Positions 1 to 8,362 of a DNA stretch of 64,000 nucleotides are shown in pieces. The notes beneath the pieces were generated by a model that saw only the letters and a list, made by a program, of their open reading frames with translations, was not told where the DNA came from and searched no databases. Location: assembly GCA_051004675.1 (NCBI GenBank), contig JBPCKC010000012.1, forward strand, positions 45,822 to 109,821. The letters run 5' to 3'. Each line of letters starts with the position of its first letter. Within the stretch, counting starts at the first letter, position 1. The position numbers were made by a program, and so were the translations under genes. This DNA comes from JBDTSW01 sp051004675. GTDB taxonomy: Bacteria > Actinomycetota > Thermoleophilia > Solirubrobacterales > 70-9.

Positions 1-301
1 CCTGCTCCAGGCCGACGAGGACATCGCCAACCGCCACTACGCCGAACACACGGACAAGCCGTTCTTCGGCGAGTTGGTGGAGTTCATCACCGGGGGCCCG
101 CTGGTGGCCGCGGTTCTCGAGGGGGTCGAGGCGGTGGCCGCCGCGCGCCAGCTCATCGGCGCCACCAACCCGGTCGAGGCCGCCACGGGCTCGATCCGCG
201 GCGACCTCGGACTCGAAGTCACCTTCAACCTCGTGCACGGCTCCGACTCCGACTCCTCGGCCGCGCGCGAGATCGAGATCTGGTTCCCAGACGGCGTCTG
301 A
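1..301 (+). CDS. ndk: Nucleoside-diphosphate kinase, C-terminal part
   Basis: Partial at the window edge; the reading frame enters at base 2 and about 99 residues are visible. NDK transfers the gamma-phosphate of ATP to nucleoside diphosphates through a phospho-histidine. The segment matches the family almost throughout: RHYAEH near the beginning, KPFFGELVEFITGGP, the substrate segment GATNPVEAATGSIRGD, and NLVHGSDS, whose His is the phosphorylated catalytic residue. The final residues REIEIWFP are the usual C-terminus. The stop TGA overlaps the proposed CTG start of maf, so the two are probably translationally coupled. Confidence 0.96.
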   Translation, partial: LLQADEDIANRHYAEHTDKPFFGELVEFITGGPLVAAVLEGVEAVAAARQLIGATNPVEAATGSIRGDLGLEVTFNLVHGSDSDSSAAREIEIWFPDGV

Positions 302-936
302 TCCTGGCCTCGGCCTCTCCGCGAAGGCGCGAGCTGCTGAGCGGGGCCGGGGTCGAGTATGAGGCGGTCGTCCCCGAGGTGGAGGAGCTGCGGGACGGGC
401 TTCCTCCCGAGGAACTCGTGGTGGAGAACGCGAGGCGCAAGGCGGTCGCTGGATTGGCGCTGGTGAGGGCTGGTGAGGGCGACGTGACGCTGGGGGTGGA
501 TACCGATGTGTTCCTGGCGGGTCGGGCGCTGGGGAAGGCCGTAACGGAGCCCGAGGCCCGAAAACGCCTCGAGGCCCTGTCGGGTCGCACCCACGAGGTC
601 CTCTCCGGCGTCGCCCTCGCCCGCCAACCCGCCGAGAAAACCCATACGGGGCATGCAAAACCTCGGCGGGTTGTGGCTCGGGCTCCCTCGCTGACTACCG
701 GCGTCGCGAGGTCATCCGTCACGTTTCGCGCCCTCGACGCGCCCACCCTCGAGCGCTATCTGGCCAGCGGCGAATGGCGCGACCGGGCCGGGGCCTACGC
801 CATCCAGGGCCTCGGGTCTTCGCTCGTCGAACACTTGGAGGGAGATTTCTCCAACGTCGTGGGCCTGCCCTTGCAACTGCTCGAGGACCTTGCTCCGGAG
901 CTGTTTCGCGGGATTTCCAGCGGGTCCGCGGGATAA
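298..936 (+). CDS. maf: Maf-like nucleotide pyrophosphatase, apparent CTG start
   Basis: Maf/YhdE proteins hydrolyse non-canonical or modified nucleoside triphosphates. The frame shows the N-terminal signature LASASPRRRELL, then VENARRKA, GVDTDV (the DTxV acid region) and AYAIQGLGSSLVEHLEGDFSNVVGLP. The first ATG/GTG/TTG in this frame is GTG at 379, which would delete the SPRR motif. The frame is open upstream, and the only sensible initiator is CTG at 298, in a CTGA overlap with the ndk stop that mimics the GTGA and TTGA overlaps elsewhere here. From 298 the protein is 212 aa. Around residues 108-130 it carries a segment foreign to the family that contains a palindromic repeat (626-672). Because this may be a disrupted but still open copy, activity is not assured. 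Confidence 0.82.
   Translation: MILASASPRRRELLSGAGVEYEAVVPEVEELRDGLPPEELVVENARRKAVAGLALVRAGEGDVTLGVDTDVFLAGRALGKAVTEPEARKRLEALSGRTHEVLSGVALARQPAEKTHTGHAKPRRVVARAPSLTTGVARSSVTFRALDAPTLERYLASGEWRDRAGAYAIQGLGSSLVEHLEGDFSNVVGLPLQLLEDLAPELFRGISSGSAG
626..672. repeat. Palindromic element inside maf
   Basis: Perfect 11-bp inverted arms AACCCGCCGAG (626-636) and CTCGGCGGGTT (662-672) enclose 25 bp. The element lies in frame in maf and encodes residues with no counterpart in the family pattern between the GVAL strand and the VTFR strand. Its arms and the central GCATG resemble the intergenic element at 19344-19379 (AACCCACCGAG...CGGTGGGTT), suggesting one dispersed family. Confidence 0.6.
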
Positions 937-995
937 CCGAAAAACTCTATATCTCAGGCTTACCCTTAGATCTGATCCAAGCCCTCAAGTTCGGC

Positions 996-1023
996 TTGCG
1001 GCTTCCCCTGCCTTTGCTACATT
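996..1023 (+). promoter_or_regulatory. Weak sigma-70-like promoter candidate before mreC
   Basis: The 259-bp gap between maf and mreC contains no convincing gene. It holds TTGCGG (996-1001) and TACATT (1018-1023) with a 16-bp spacer, the best promoter-like match for the mre operon. A start there would give a leader of about 165 nt. Pattern match only. Confidence 0.25.
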
Positions 1024-1195
1024 CGCCCGGCGGTGCGGCCATCGCGACGACCCGGTCAAGGCTCTACCCCGGGGCGCGGAGAACACCTCCGGGCCGGTCG
1101 CGCCGCTTCACCGAACCTCGATGAGCACTCCCACACCCACACGCACGCGGATGACCCGCCGTCGGCGCCTTGGCGACGCCGTCGCCTAGGCCGGC

Positions 1196-2071
1196 GTGTA
1201 CCGCAAGGAGGTTCGCCGCCGGCGCGCGGTGCTCGTCGCGCTCATCGTCGCTTCGCTGGTGATCCTCTCGATCAGCTTCTCCGAGGGGGGCAGCGGGCCG
1301 CTGAGCTCGATCCAGCGGGGGATCTCGGCGGCGCTCGGGCCCGTCGAGGAGGGCGCCTCGCGCGCGCTGAAGCCCGCTCGTGACCTCGTGAACTGGTTCG
1401 ACGAGACATTCGACGCGCGCGGCGACAACGACGATCTGCGCGCCGAGGTGGCCGAGCTCCGCGAACAGTTCGCCGACGCGCAGGAGGCGACCGCCGAGAA
1501 CGAGCAGTTCCGCAAGCTCCTCGGGCTGGAGGAGCAGAACGCCGCGCTCGCCGCGTACAAGCGCGTAACCGGCCGCGTAATCGGGCGCTCGCCGACCTTG
1601 TGGTACTCCACCGTCACGATCGACGTGGGGTCGGGCGCGGGAGTCGAGGTGGACGACCCCGTGATCAACGGCGACGGTCTGGTGGGCCGGGTGACCCAGA
1701 CCACCCGTGGCGCAGCGCAGGTCACGCTCATCACCGACCACCGCAGCGCGGTCTCGGCGAGCCTGCTGCCCGAGGGCCCCGACGGCGTGGTCGAGCCCGA
1801 GGTGGGCGACCCCGAGGACCTGTTGTTGGACTTCATCGCCAACGACGAGGAGGTTCGCGAGGGTCAGATCCTCGTCACCGCCGGGTGGTCGAGCGGCCGG
1901 ATCTCCTCCGCCTACCCCTACGGGCTCGAGATCGGCCGCGTCTCCGAGGCCAGCGCGGGCGAGCAGGAGAACTTCCAGCAGGTCCACGTCGAGCCATTCG
2001 CCGACATGCGCGAGCTCGACTTCCTGCAGGTCCTGACCGGCGGGCCGGACCGCCCAGTGGTGTTCGAGTGA
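1196..2071 (+). CDS. mreC: Rod shape-determining protein MreC
   Basis: MreC is a bitopic periplasmic/extracellular scaffold that links MreB filaments to the PBP2-RodA wall synthase. The 291-aa protein has a basic N-terminus (RKEVRRRR), one membrane helix at about residues 11-28, a coiled coil at about 75-110 (DDLRAEVAELREQF) and the double beta-barrel domain with GRSPTLWYSTVTIDVGS and GDGLVGRV. GTG at 1196 is the first start that keeps the basic leader; an AAGGAGG at 1204-1210 lies inside the gene and is too far from any later start. The stop overlaps the mreD start by 4 nt. First gene of the mreC-mreD-mrdA-rodA operon. Confidence 0.95.
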   Translation: MYRKEVRRRRAVLVALIVASLVILSISFSEGGSGPLSSIQRGISAALGPVEEGASRALKPARDLVNWFDETFDARGDNDDLRAEVAELREQFADAQEATAENEQFRKLLGLEEQNAALAAYKRVTGRVIGRSPTLWYSTVTIDVGSGAGVEVDDPVINGDGLVGRVTQTTRGAAQVTLITDHRSAVSASLLPEGPDGVVEPEVGDPEDLLLDFIANDEEVREGQILVTAGWSSGRISSAYPYGLEIGRVSEASAGEQENFQQVHVEPFADMRELDFLQVLTGGPDRPVVFE

Positions 2072-2694
2072 TCGTCACGCCCCGCATCGGCCTGCGGATC
2101 GCCCTCATCGTCCTGGCCGGGGTCGTCCTCCAGGTCTCCTTCTTCTCGTACCTGTCGCTGCTGGGGGCCACCCCGGACGCGCTCGCGGTCGTGATCGTCT
2201 GCCTCGGCCTGCTGGGCGGAGGGGTGATCGGAGCCGTCTGCGGGTTCGCCGCCGGCATCGTCCTCGACTCGGTGCTCCTCCAGACGCTGGGCGTCTCCTC
2301 GCTCGTCCTCCTGGGCGCCGGATATCTGGCGGGTCGCTACCGCGAGGGGTTTGAGATCTCCTCGCCGCTGGTCGCTCCGCTTCTGGCGGGCGCGCTCACC
2401 GCGTTCGCCGCCCTGGGCTTCGGCGCGATCCAGCTCATGCTGGGAGTCGAGACCCAGGTCAGCCTGCTGGTGGTACGCGAAGTCGTCGTCAAGGGCCTGC
2501 TGGCGTTCCTGTTCGCGCTCGCGATCTACCCGCTGCTGCGGCGCATTCTGCGCCCCGCGCTCGTCGATGTGCCCGTCCCCGCCCGGCGCCGGCTGCTCTC
2601 GCGAGCGCGGGTGCGCCGCCGCGAGCGCGGCCGCCGCGGCCAGGCCCGCCTGAGCGGCGTGGCCGCCCGCCGCGTGAGAGGTGGACTCACGTGA
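2068..2694 (+). CDS. mreD: Rod shape-determining protein MreD
   Basis: MreD is a small polytopic membrane protein of the elongasome. The 208-aa product is strongly hydrophobic, with about five membrane segments between residues 8 and 170, and ends in a very Arg-rich cytoplasmic tail (about residues 185-205). The GTG start sits in a GTGA overlap with the mreC stop. Its stop in turn overlaps the mrdA start. Identification rests on membrane topology plus the invariant mreC-mreD-mrdA order; sequence conservation in this family is low. Confidence 0.9.
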   Translation: MIVTPRIGLRIALIVLAGVVLQVSFFSYLSLLGATPDALAVVIVCLGLLGGGVIGAVCGFAAGIVLDSVLLQTLGVSSLVLLGAGYLAGRYREGFEISSPLVAPLLAGALTAFAALGFGAIQLMLGVETQVSLLVVREVVVKGLLAFLFALAIYPLLRRILRPALVDVPVPARRRLLSRARVRRRERGRRGQARLSGVAARRVRGGLT

Positions 2695-4586
2695 TGTTCG
2701 GTCGCAGCGACTGGCGCGGCGCCCTCAGCCCCGCGCAGTTCAGCCTCCGCGTGGCCATCCTCGGCGCCTTCGCCGTCGTCATCTTCTCCGCGATCTTCTT
2801 TCGCCTGTGGTACCTGGAGGTCCTCTCCGGCGACCGCTACCTGGCGGAGGCGAACAACAACCAGGTGCGCGAGATCACCGTGCAGGCGCCGCGGGGCGAG
2901 ATCCTCGACCGCGAGGGCGAGCCCTTGGTCCGCAACCGCACGGCGCTGGCCCTGCAGGTCCGTACGACCGAGCTGCCGGGCCCCGAGGGGGCCCGCGAAG
3001 CGGTGCTGCGGCGCCTGGCCGAGGTGTCCGGGCTGAGCCCCGAGGGCATCACCAAGCAGATCCGCCAGCAGACCAGGGAATCCCCAGCGAGCCCTGTGAC
3101 CCTGCGCCGCGACGTGCCCTACGACCTCGTCTACTACCTGCGCGAGAACCAGGGCGAGTTCCCGGGCGTGAGCGTCGACCGCGTGTACGTGCGCTCTTAT
3201 CCGCAGGGGACGCTTGCCGCGCACCTGTTCGGCTACGTCCGCGAGGTGAACGCCGAGCAGCTCGAGGCGCCCGACTACGCGTCTTTGGTCCCCGGCGACG
3301 AGGTCGGGCAGGCCGGTGTCGAGTACACGTACGACAACCTGCTGCGGGGGATCAACGGCTCCACTCGCGTGCAGGTGGACGCGAGCGGCTCGCCCACCGG
3401 TGGCCGCCTCTCGGCGCAGGAACCGCAGACGGGCAACAACCTGCGGCTGACGCTTGACTCCAGGCTTCAGGCCACCGCCGAGGCCGCCGTCTCGCGCTTC
3501 GGCTTGCCGGGCGGTTTCGTCGCCATGGACGTGGACTCGGGTGAGGTCCTCGCGCTTGGCTCGGTGCCCACCTTCGACCCCGAGGTCTTCTCCCGGCCCT
3601 ACATCCCCCCGGCCGTCGCCGACTCGATCTTCGAGGGCGCCGACGGCACCGAGGCCCCGATCTTCAACCGGGCGATCCAGGGTGGGTATCCCACCGGCTC
3701 GACGTTCAAGCTCGTGACCGCGATCGGGGCCCTCCAGGAGGGCCTCGTCACGCCCGGGGAGATCGTCAACGACGGCGGCTCCGTGAGGGTCGGCGGCGTC
3801 ACCTTCAAGAACGCCGGCGACGCGGTCAACGGGCCGATCGACCTGCACCAGGCCCTCCAGGTCTCCTCGGACGTCTACTTCTATTTGATCGGCCTGGAGG
3901 ACGGGGCGGAGGGCGACGCGATCCAGAGGTGGGCGAGCGAGCTGGGCATGGGGAGTCCCACCGGCATCGACCTCCCCGCCGAGGCGGAAGGCCTGGTGCC
4001 CACGCCCGAGTGGCGCAATCAGCTGTATCGGGACGGCCTCACGGATCGCCCGTGGTCGGTGGGCGACAACATCAACCTGTCGGTCGGGCAGGGGGATCTG
4101 CAGGCCAGCCCGCTCCAGCTCGCGGTCTCCTACGCCGCGGTCGCCAACGGCGGGCAGCTCGTGCGCCCCCACGTGGGAATGCGCGTCGAGGATCCCTCGG
4201 GGCGGTTGATCCAGGAGGTCGATCCCGCCCCCCGCGCGCAGGTCGACATCGACCCGGCCAACGCGAGGGCCGTGCTCGACGGTCTCCACGCCGCCGCGAT
4301 GGAGCCGAGCGGCACCTCGTATCCGATTTTCGGAGGCTTCCCGGTCGAGATCGCCGGCAAGACCGGCACCGCCGAGCGCGGCACGACCGTGGAGGACCAG
4401 TCGTGGTACGCCGCCCTCGCGCCCTATCCGGATCCCGAGGTCGTCGTCGTCGCGACGATCGAACGCGGGGGGTTCGGCGCCGACGCGGCCGCCCCGGCCG
4501 TGGCCGAGATCCTCGCCGAGTACCTAGACATCAAGCCCGGCCAGATCGAGCCGGTGTCCGACCCGGCGACGACGGTGTACGAGTGA
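2691..4586 (+). CDS. mrdA: Peptidoglycan transpeptidase PBP2 (elongasome class B PBP)
   Basis: Cross-links nascent peptidoglycan during cell elongation as partner of the RodA glycosyltransferase. The 631-aa protein has a cytoplasmic stub, a membrane anchor at about residues 21-43, a dimerisation/pedestal domain starting at QAPRGEILDREGEPLVRNR, and the transpeptidase domain. Catalytic Ser337 lies in STFK (337-340). The second motif is SSD (392-394) instead of SxN, as in many PBP2 proteins, and KTG is at 557-559. The start may be GTG 2691 or the adjacent ATG 2694; GAGAGGTGG just upstream can serve as ribosome binding site. Both ends overlap neighbours by 3-4 nt. Confidence 0.96.
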   Translation: MMFGRSDWRGALSPAQFSLRVAILGAFAVVIFSAIFFRLWYLEVLSGDRYLAEANNNQVREITVQAPRGEILDREGEPLVRNRTALALQVRTTELPGPEGAREAVLRRLAEVSGLSPEGITKQIRQQTRESPASPVTLRRDVPYDLVYYLRENQGEFPGVSVDRVYVRSYPQGTLAAHLFGYVREVNAEQLEAPDYASLVPGDEVGQAGVEYTYDNLLRGINGSTRVQVDASGSPTGGRLSAQEPQTGNNLRLTLDSRLQATAEAAVSRFGLPGGFVAMDVDSGEVLALGSVPTFDPEVFSRPYIPPAVADSIFEGADGTEAPIFNRAIQGGYPTGSTFKLVTAIGALQEGLVTPGEIVNDGGSVRVGGVTFKNAGDAVNGPIDLHQALQVSSDVYFYLIGLEDGAEGDAIQRWASELGMGSPTGIDLPAEAEGLVPTPEWRNQLYRDGLTDRPWSVGDNINLSVGQGDLQASPLQLAVSYAAVANGGQLVRPHVGMRVEDPSGRLIQEVDPAPRAQVDIDPANARAVLDGLHAAAMEPSGTSYPIFGGFPVEIAGKTGTAERGTTVEDQSWYAALAPYPDPEVVVVATIERGGFGADAAAPAVAEILAEYLDIKPGQIEPVSDPATTVYE

Positions 4587-5833
4587 TCGGCGCCCCGATA
4601 CCTGCCCCTACGCGGCGCCGCCCGGCCGCGCGCCGAGGCCGTCCCGCCGGCGGCCAGGCCCATCCGCGCCCGTTCCCGAACCGGGACGCGGGAACGCTGG
4701 AGAAGGCGATCGGGGGACTGGACTTCGCGCTGGCCGGCGCCGCGATCGCGATCATCGCCTTCAGCGCCTACACACTGGGCCTCACCACCCGCGAGGACAT
4801 CCCGGGCGATCCCTACTTCTACGTGATCCGCCAGGCGATCTACGCGGTCGTCGGAATCGCGCTGATGCTGACCCTGGCGCGAATCGACTACAGCCGGTTC
4901 CGCGAGCTGCGGGTCGGCCTCTACACGGCGATGGTCGCCACCATCGTTTTGGTGCTCGCGCTGGGCGAGGCCACCCGAGGCTCGCGTCGCTGGATCGAGC
5001 TTCCGTTCTTCACGTTCCAGCCCTCGGAGCCCGGGAAGCTCCTCCTGATCGTGACGCTGGCCGCGTTCGTCCTCGAGCGCGCGCGCAACCGCTCGGAGGG
5101 CAGGCGGACGGCGAAGCTGCTGGCGCTCGGCATCGCCCCCGGCGTCATCGTCTTCCTGGCGCCGGATCTGGGCTCGGGACTCGTCTACGGCGTCATCACG
5201 CTGGCCGTGCTGTTCGTCGCGGGCATCCCCTGGAAGCACTTCGCGGTGATGGGCGGGGTGGCAGCCGGGGTGGTCGGAATCGTGCTTGTGGTGGCCCCGG
5301 CCCTCGGTACCCCTATCCTTGAGCCCTACCAGGAGGAGCGAATCACCTCCTTTTTGAATCCCAGTGAGGACCCACGAGACTCGAGTTATCAGATCAACCA
5401 GGCGCTGATCGCCGTCGGATCCGGAGGAAAGACCGGCCGTGCCGGCGAATCAACGCAATCGCAGGCCGGCTTCTTGCCGGAGCGCCACACGGACTTCATA
5501 TTCGCCGTGGTTGGAGAGCGCTTCGGGTTCGCCGGGGCTGCGTTTCTATTGTCCCTCTACGCCCTGCTGATCTGGCGGGCGCTGCGAATTGTGACTCTTT
5601 CGAAGAACTTGTACGGAGCGATGATCGCCGGCGGAATCGCCGCGATGCTCATGTTCCACCTGTTCGTCAACGTCGGCATGAACGTCGGGATCGCGCCCGT
5701 CACGGGTATCCCGTTGCCGCTGATGAGCGCTGGAGGATCGTCCGTGATCGTCACCTTTATGGCGATCGGGATCCTTCAGAGCATCTATGTCCAATCGCAG
5801 CTCTCCTCCAGGAACAGGGCTCCCGCCATTTAG
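4583..5833 (+). CDS. rodA: SEDS peptidoglycan glycosyltransferase RodA
   Basis: RodA polymerises lipid II into glycan strands and works with PBP2. The 416-aa protein has a Pro/Arg-rich cytoplasmic N-terminus of about 50 residues followed by about ten membrane segments. SEDS signatures are present: GSRRWIELPFF, FQPSEPGKLLLI, the extracellular loop PERHTDFIFAVVGERFGF, and a C-terminal GIPLPLMSAGGSSV. The GTG start is in a GTGA overlap with the mrdA stop. Residues in the SEDS family that bind the lipid substrate lie in the loop region seen here. FtsW is the alternative SEDS assignment, but the mreCD-mrdA context favours RodA. Confidence 0.95.
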   Translation: MIGAPIPAPTRRRPAARRGRPAGGQAHPRPFPNRDAGTLEKAIGGLDFALAGAAIAIIAFSAYTLGLTTREDIPGDPYFYVIRQAIYAVVGIALMLTLARIDYSRFRELRVGLYTAMVATIVLVLALGEATRGSRRWIELPFFTFQPSEPGKLLLIVTLAAFVLERARNRSEGRRTAKLLALGIAPGVIVFLAPDLGSGLVYGVITLAVLFVAGIPWKHFAVMGGVAAGVVGIVLVVAPALGTPILEPYQEERITSFLNPSEDPRDSSYQINQALIAVGSGGKTGRAGESTQSQAGFLPERHTDFIFAVVGERFGFAGAAFLLSLYALLIWRALRIVTLSKNLYGAMIAGGIAAMLMFHLFVNVGMNVGIAPVTGIPLPLMSAGGSSVIVTFMAIGILQSIYVQSQLSSRNRAPAI

Positions 5834-5890
5834 ATGAGCGCCGGTAGGCGCCAGCGGCGGGCCAACCCTCTCCTGTGAGGTGAGACCCAC

Positions 5891-7810
5891 TTGAAGAAAA
5901 GAATCATCGTTTCGGTGGACGCCGGTGAAACCCGCGTCGCCGTGCTCGAATCGAAGGGAGCCGCAAAGGGCGGCTCGAACAAGTCGCGCAGCGGCGGCGC
6001 ACGCGGCTCGGAGCAGCCGGCGCGCAGTGCCTCCGGCCGCAACGCAGGCTTCGTGGTCGGCGAGCTGTACGTGGAGCGCAAGGGCTCCCGCTCGATCGTC
6101 GGCAACATCTACAAGGGCGTCATCGACAACGTGCTCCCCGGCATGGAGGCCGCGTTCGTCGACATCGGGCTGGAGCGAAACGGCTTCCTGCACGTGGACG
6201 AGATCGTCCTGCCCGACGGCCAGAAGGTCCCGCGGCGCGGGCACGGCAAGGGCCGGCGCATCGACGAGCTGATCAAGCCCAAGCAGGAGGTGCTCGTCCA
6301 GGTGGTGAAGGACCCGCTGAAGACCAAGGGCGCCCGCCTGTCGATGCAGGTCTCGATCGCCGGCCGCTATCTCGTCTACATGCCACAGGGCGGGGGCGTC
6401 GGGGCCAGCCGCCGCCTCGCCGAGAAGGAGCGCGACCGCCAGCGCAAGCTGCTGCAGAAGCTGCACAAGGGCGACGGCGGCGTGATCGTTCGCACCGCGG
6501 CCCAGGGCGCGACCGAGGACGACTTCGAGCGCGACCTCGCGTACCTGCACAAGCTGCACGAGGTGGTCGACAAGCGCGGGGGAGAGGTGAAGGCTCCGAA
6601 CCTGGTGTTTCAGGAGGCCGACCTCTCGATCCGCGTCCTGCGCGACGTGCTCACGAAGGAGTTCGACGGGGCCGTCATCGACGACCCCAAGCAGCATCAG
6701 CGGGTGACGAGCTTCTTCCAGCGCACGGCGCCGGAGCTGGTCGACCTGGTCGAGCTCTATGACGGCGCCGAGTCGCTGTTCGAGCGCGAGGGCGTTGAGG
6801 AGGCCTTCCGCTCGGTGCTCTCGCGGCGGGTGGACCTTCCCTCGGGCGGCTACCTCATGCTCGACTACGCCGAGGCACTGACCGTGATCGACATCAACAC
6901 GGGCAGCTTCACCGGCCGTGGCAAGGGCCGGCTGGAGGACACGATCACGAAGGTGAACGTCGAGGCGGCGGACGAGGTGGTCCGCCAGCTCAGGCTGCGC
7001 GACATCGGCGGCATCATCGTCATCGACTTCATCGACATGGCCCGGGCGGCGAACCGCGACCAGGTCCTGAAGACGCTTAAGAAGGCGCTGGACGAGGACA
7101 AGACCAAGACGTACGTCGTCGAGGTCTCGCCGCTGGGGCTGGTGGAGATGACCCGCCAGAACATCACCGACGGGGTCCGCGAGATCCTCACCAAGCGCTG
7201 CCCCACCTGCGACGGCGAGGGTGTCGTCGAGTCGGAGGAGACCGTGGCCATCGACGTCCTGCGACACCTGCGGGTCCTCGCGGCCGACAACCCGGAGCCC
7301 GAGGCGTTCCTGATCCGCGTCAACCCCAAGGTCGCGCGCAAGCTGCTCGAGGCCGACAGCGGGCTGCGCGAGCTCGAGGAGGCGACGGGCAAGCACTTCC
7401 ACTTCGAGGGCGGCGAGGCGCTTTCGCTCTCGACGTACCAGGTCTCCGACGAGGGCCCGCGCGACGAGATCGAGCGCCGCGCGCTCCCCTTCGGCGTCGG
7501 CGACGAGGTCCTCGTCTCGATCGAGGAGCCGCACATGTACAACGTGGACGACGCCGTGGCGAGGGTCGATTCCTACGTGGTCAGCGTCACCGGCGGCGGC
7601 GCCCACGTGGGCGAACGGCGCATGGTGCGCATCGAGGAAGTCGGGCGCTCCGTCGCAACGGCGTCGCTGCTGGACGCGCCGGGCAACGGTGCGCCCTCCG
7701 AGAGTGAGGAGCCGCAGCTAGAATCCTCGCCCTCCGGCGGGCGGCCGCGCGGCCGCAGAGGCGGCCAGGGTCGCCCTCGTGCCGCAAGCGGCGAAAAGAA
7801 CGATGGCTGA
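5891..7810 (+). CDS. rng: Ribonuclease E/G family endoribonuclease
   Basis: Endonuclease for rRNA maturation and mRNA turnover. The 639-aa protein shows the split S1 domain (GNIYKGVIDNVLPGMEAAFVD) interrupted near residues 20-50 by a low-complexity Ser/Gly/Arg stretch. The DNase I-like catalytic region has the metal-binding Asp residues in LTVIDINTG and IIVIDFIDM, and the Zn-link is CPTC in TKRCPTCDGEG. The C-terminus is short, basic and Gly/Arg-rich (RGRRGGQGRP), without the long scaffold of E. coli RNase E. The start is TTG 5891 after GTGAGGTGAG. It overlaps rplU by 8 nt; RNase E/G next to L21 and L27 is the usual actinobacterial order. Confidence 0.94.
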   Translation: MKKRIIVSVDAGETRVAVLESKGAAKGGSNKSRSGGARGSEQPARSASGRNAGFVVGELYVERKGSRSIVGNIYKGVIDNVLPGMEAAFVDIGLERNGFLHVDEIVLPDGQKVPRRGHGKGRRIDELIKPKQEVLVQVVKDPLKTKGARLSMQVSIAGRYLVYMPQGGGVGASRRLAEKERDRQRKLLQKLHKGDGGVIVRTAAQGATEDDFERDLAYLHKLHEVVDKRGGEVKAPNLVFQEADLSIRVLRDVLTKEFDGAVIDDPKQHQRVTSFFQRTAPELVDLVELYDGAESLFEREGVEEAFRSVLSRRVDLPSGGYLMLDYAEALTVIDINTGSFTGRGKGRLEDTITKVNVEAADEVVRQLRLRDIGGIIVIDFIDMARAANRDQVLKTLKKALDEDKTKTYVVEVSPLGLVEMTRQNITDGVREILTKRCPTCDGEGVVESEETVAIDVLRHLRVLAADNPEPEAFLIRVNPKVARKLLEADSGLRELEEATGKHFHFEGGEALSLSTYQVSDEGPRDEIERRALPFGVGDEVLVSIEEPHMYNVDDAVARVDSYVVSVTGGGAHVGERRMVRIEEVGRSVATASLLDAPGNGAPSESEEPQLESSPSGGRPRGRRGGQGRPRAASGEKNDG

Positions 7811-8357
7811 CACAGACACCTACGCAATCGTCGAAACAGGCGGCAAGCAGTACCGCGCCGAAAAGGGCGCGACCCTGCTGGTCGAGCGCATGGCCGACGA
7901 CGAGGGCGCCAAGGTCACGCTGCGGCCGGTCATGTACAGCGCCGGGACCGACGTGATCGCCGCGGGCTCCGAGCTCGAGAAGGTGAAGGTCGAGGCCGTC
8001 GTCGCCGAGCACGTTCGCGGCGAGAAGATCCGCGTCTTCACCTACAAGGCCAAGAAGGGCTCGCGCAAGCGCTCCGGGCACCGCCAGTCGCTGACCAAGC
8101 TCGAGGTGACCGAAATCAAGCTGATGGCCCGCAAGCCCGCCGCGAAGGCCGAGTCGAAGCCGGCGACCAAGGCCGAGGAGGCCGCCAAGCCGAAGGCGCC
8201 GCCGAAGAAGCCCGCCACGGCCAAGAAGCCGGCGGCGAAAGCTTCGACGGCCAAGAAGCCCGAGGCGAAAGCTTCGACGGCCAAGAAGCCGGCGGCGAAA
8301 GCTTCGACGGCCAAGAAGCCGGCGGCCAAGAAGCCCGCGACGAAGAAGGAGAGCTAG
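7803..8357 (+). CDS. rplU: Ribosomal protein L21 with long Lys/Ala-rich tail
   Basis: A large-subunit protein that binds 23S rRNA. Residues 1-103 are a standard L21: YAIVETGGKQYRAEKG, the core strand region, and YKAKKGSRKRSGHRQ followed by TKLEVTEI. The remaining 80 or so residues (to 184) are an added Lys/Ala/Pro tail resembling histone H1 or AlgP-like tails, largely built from the decapeptide AKKPAAKAST. Normal L21 ends near residue 103. ATG 7803 (MADTDTY) is preferred over in-frame starts upstream because it begins the conserved domain; it lies inside the end of rng. The tail probably contacts nucleic acid, by inference from its charge. Confidence 0.93.
   Translation: MADTDTYAIVETGGKQYRAEKGATLLVERMADDEGAKVTLRPVMYSAGTDVIAAGSELEKVKVEAVVAEHVRGEKIRVFTYKAKKGSRKRSGHRQSLTKLEVTEIKLMARKPAAKAESKPATKAEEAAKPKAPPKKPATAKKPAAKASTAKKPEAKASTAKKPAAKASTAKKPAAKKPATKKES
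8221..8330 (+). repeat. 30-bp tandem repeat encoding the L21 tail
   Basis: Three 30-bp units (8221-8250, 8251-8280, 8281-8310) plus a partial fourth. Each contains GCGAAAGCTTCGACGGCCAA, with only one or two base differences between units. The period is a multiple of three, so unit gain or loss keeps the reading frame of rplU. Confidence 0.9.
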
Positions 8358-8362
8358 GCGAG

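Noticed and set aside
1204..1231. AAGGAGG with GTG 1229 as alternative mreC start
   Set aside because: The spacing of 18 nt is too long, and this start would cut off the basic N-terminus.
8221..8330. Short CRISPR-like array
   Set aside because: Contiguous 30-bp coding repeats with no spacers and no cas genes.
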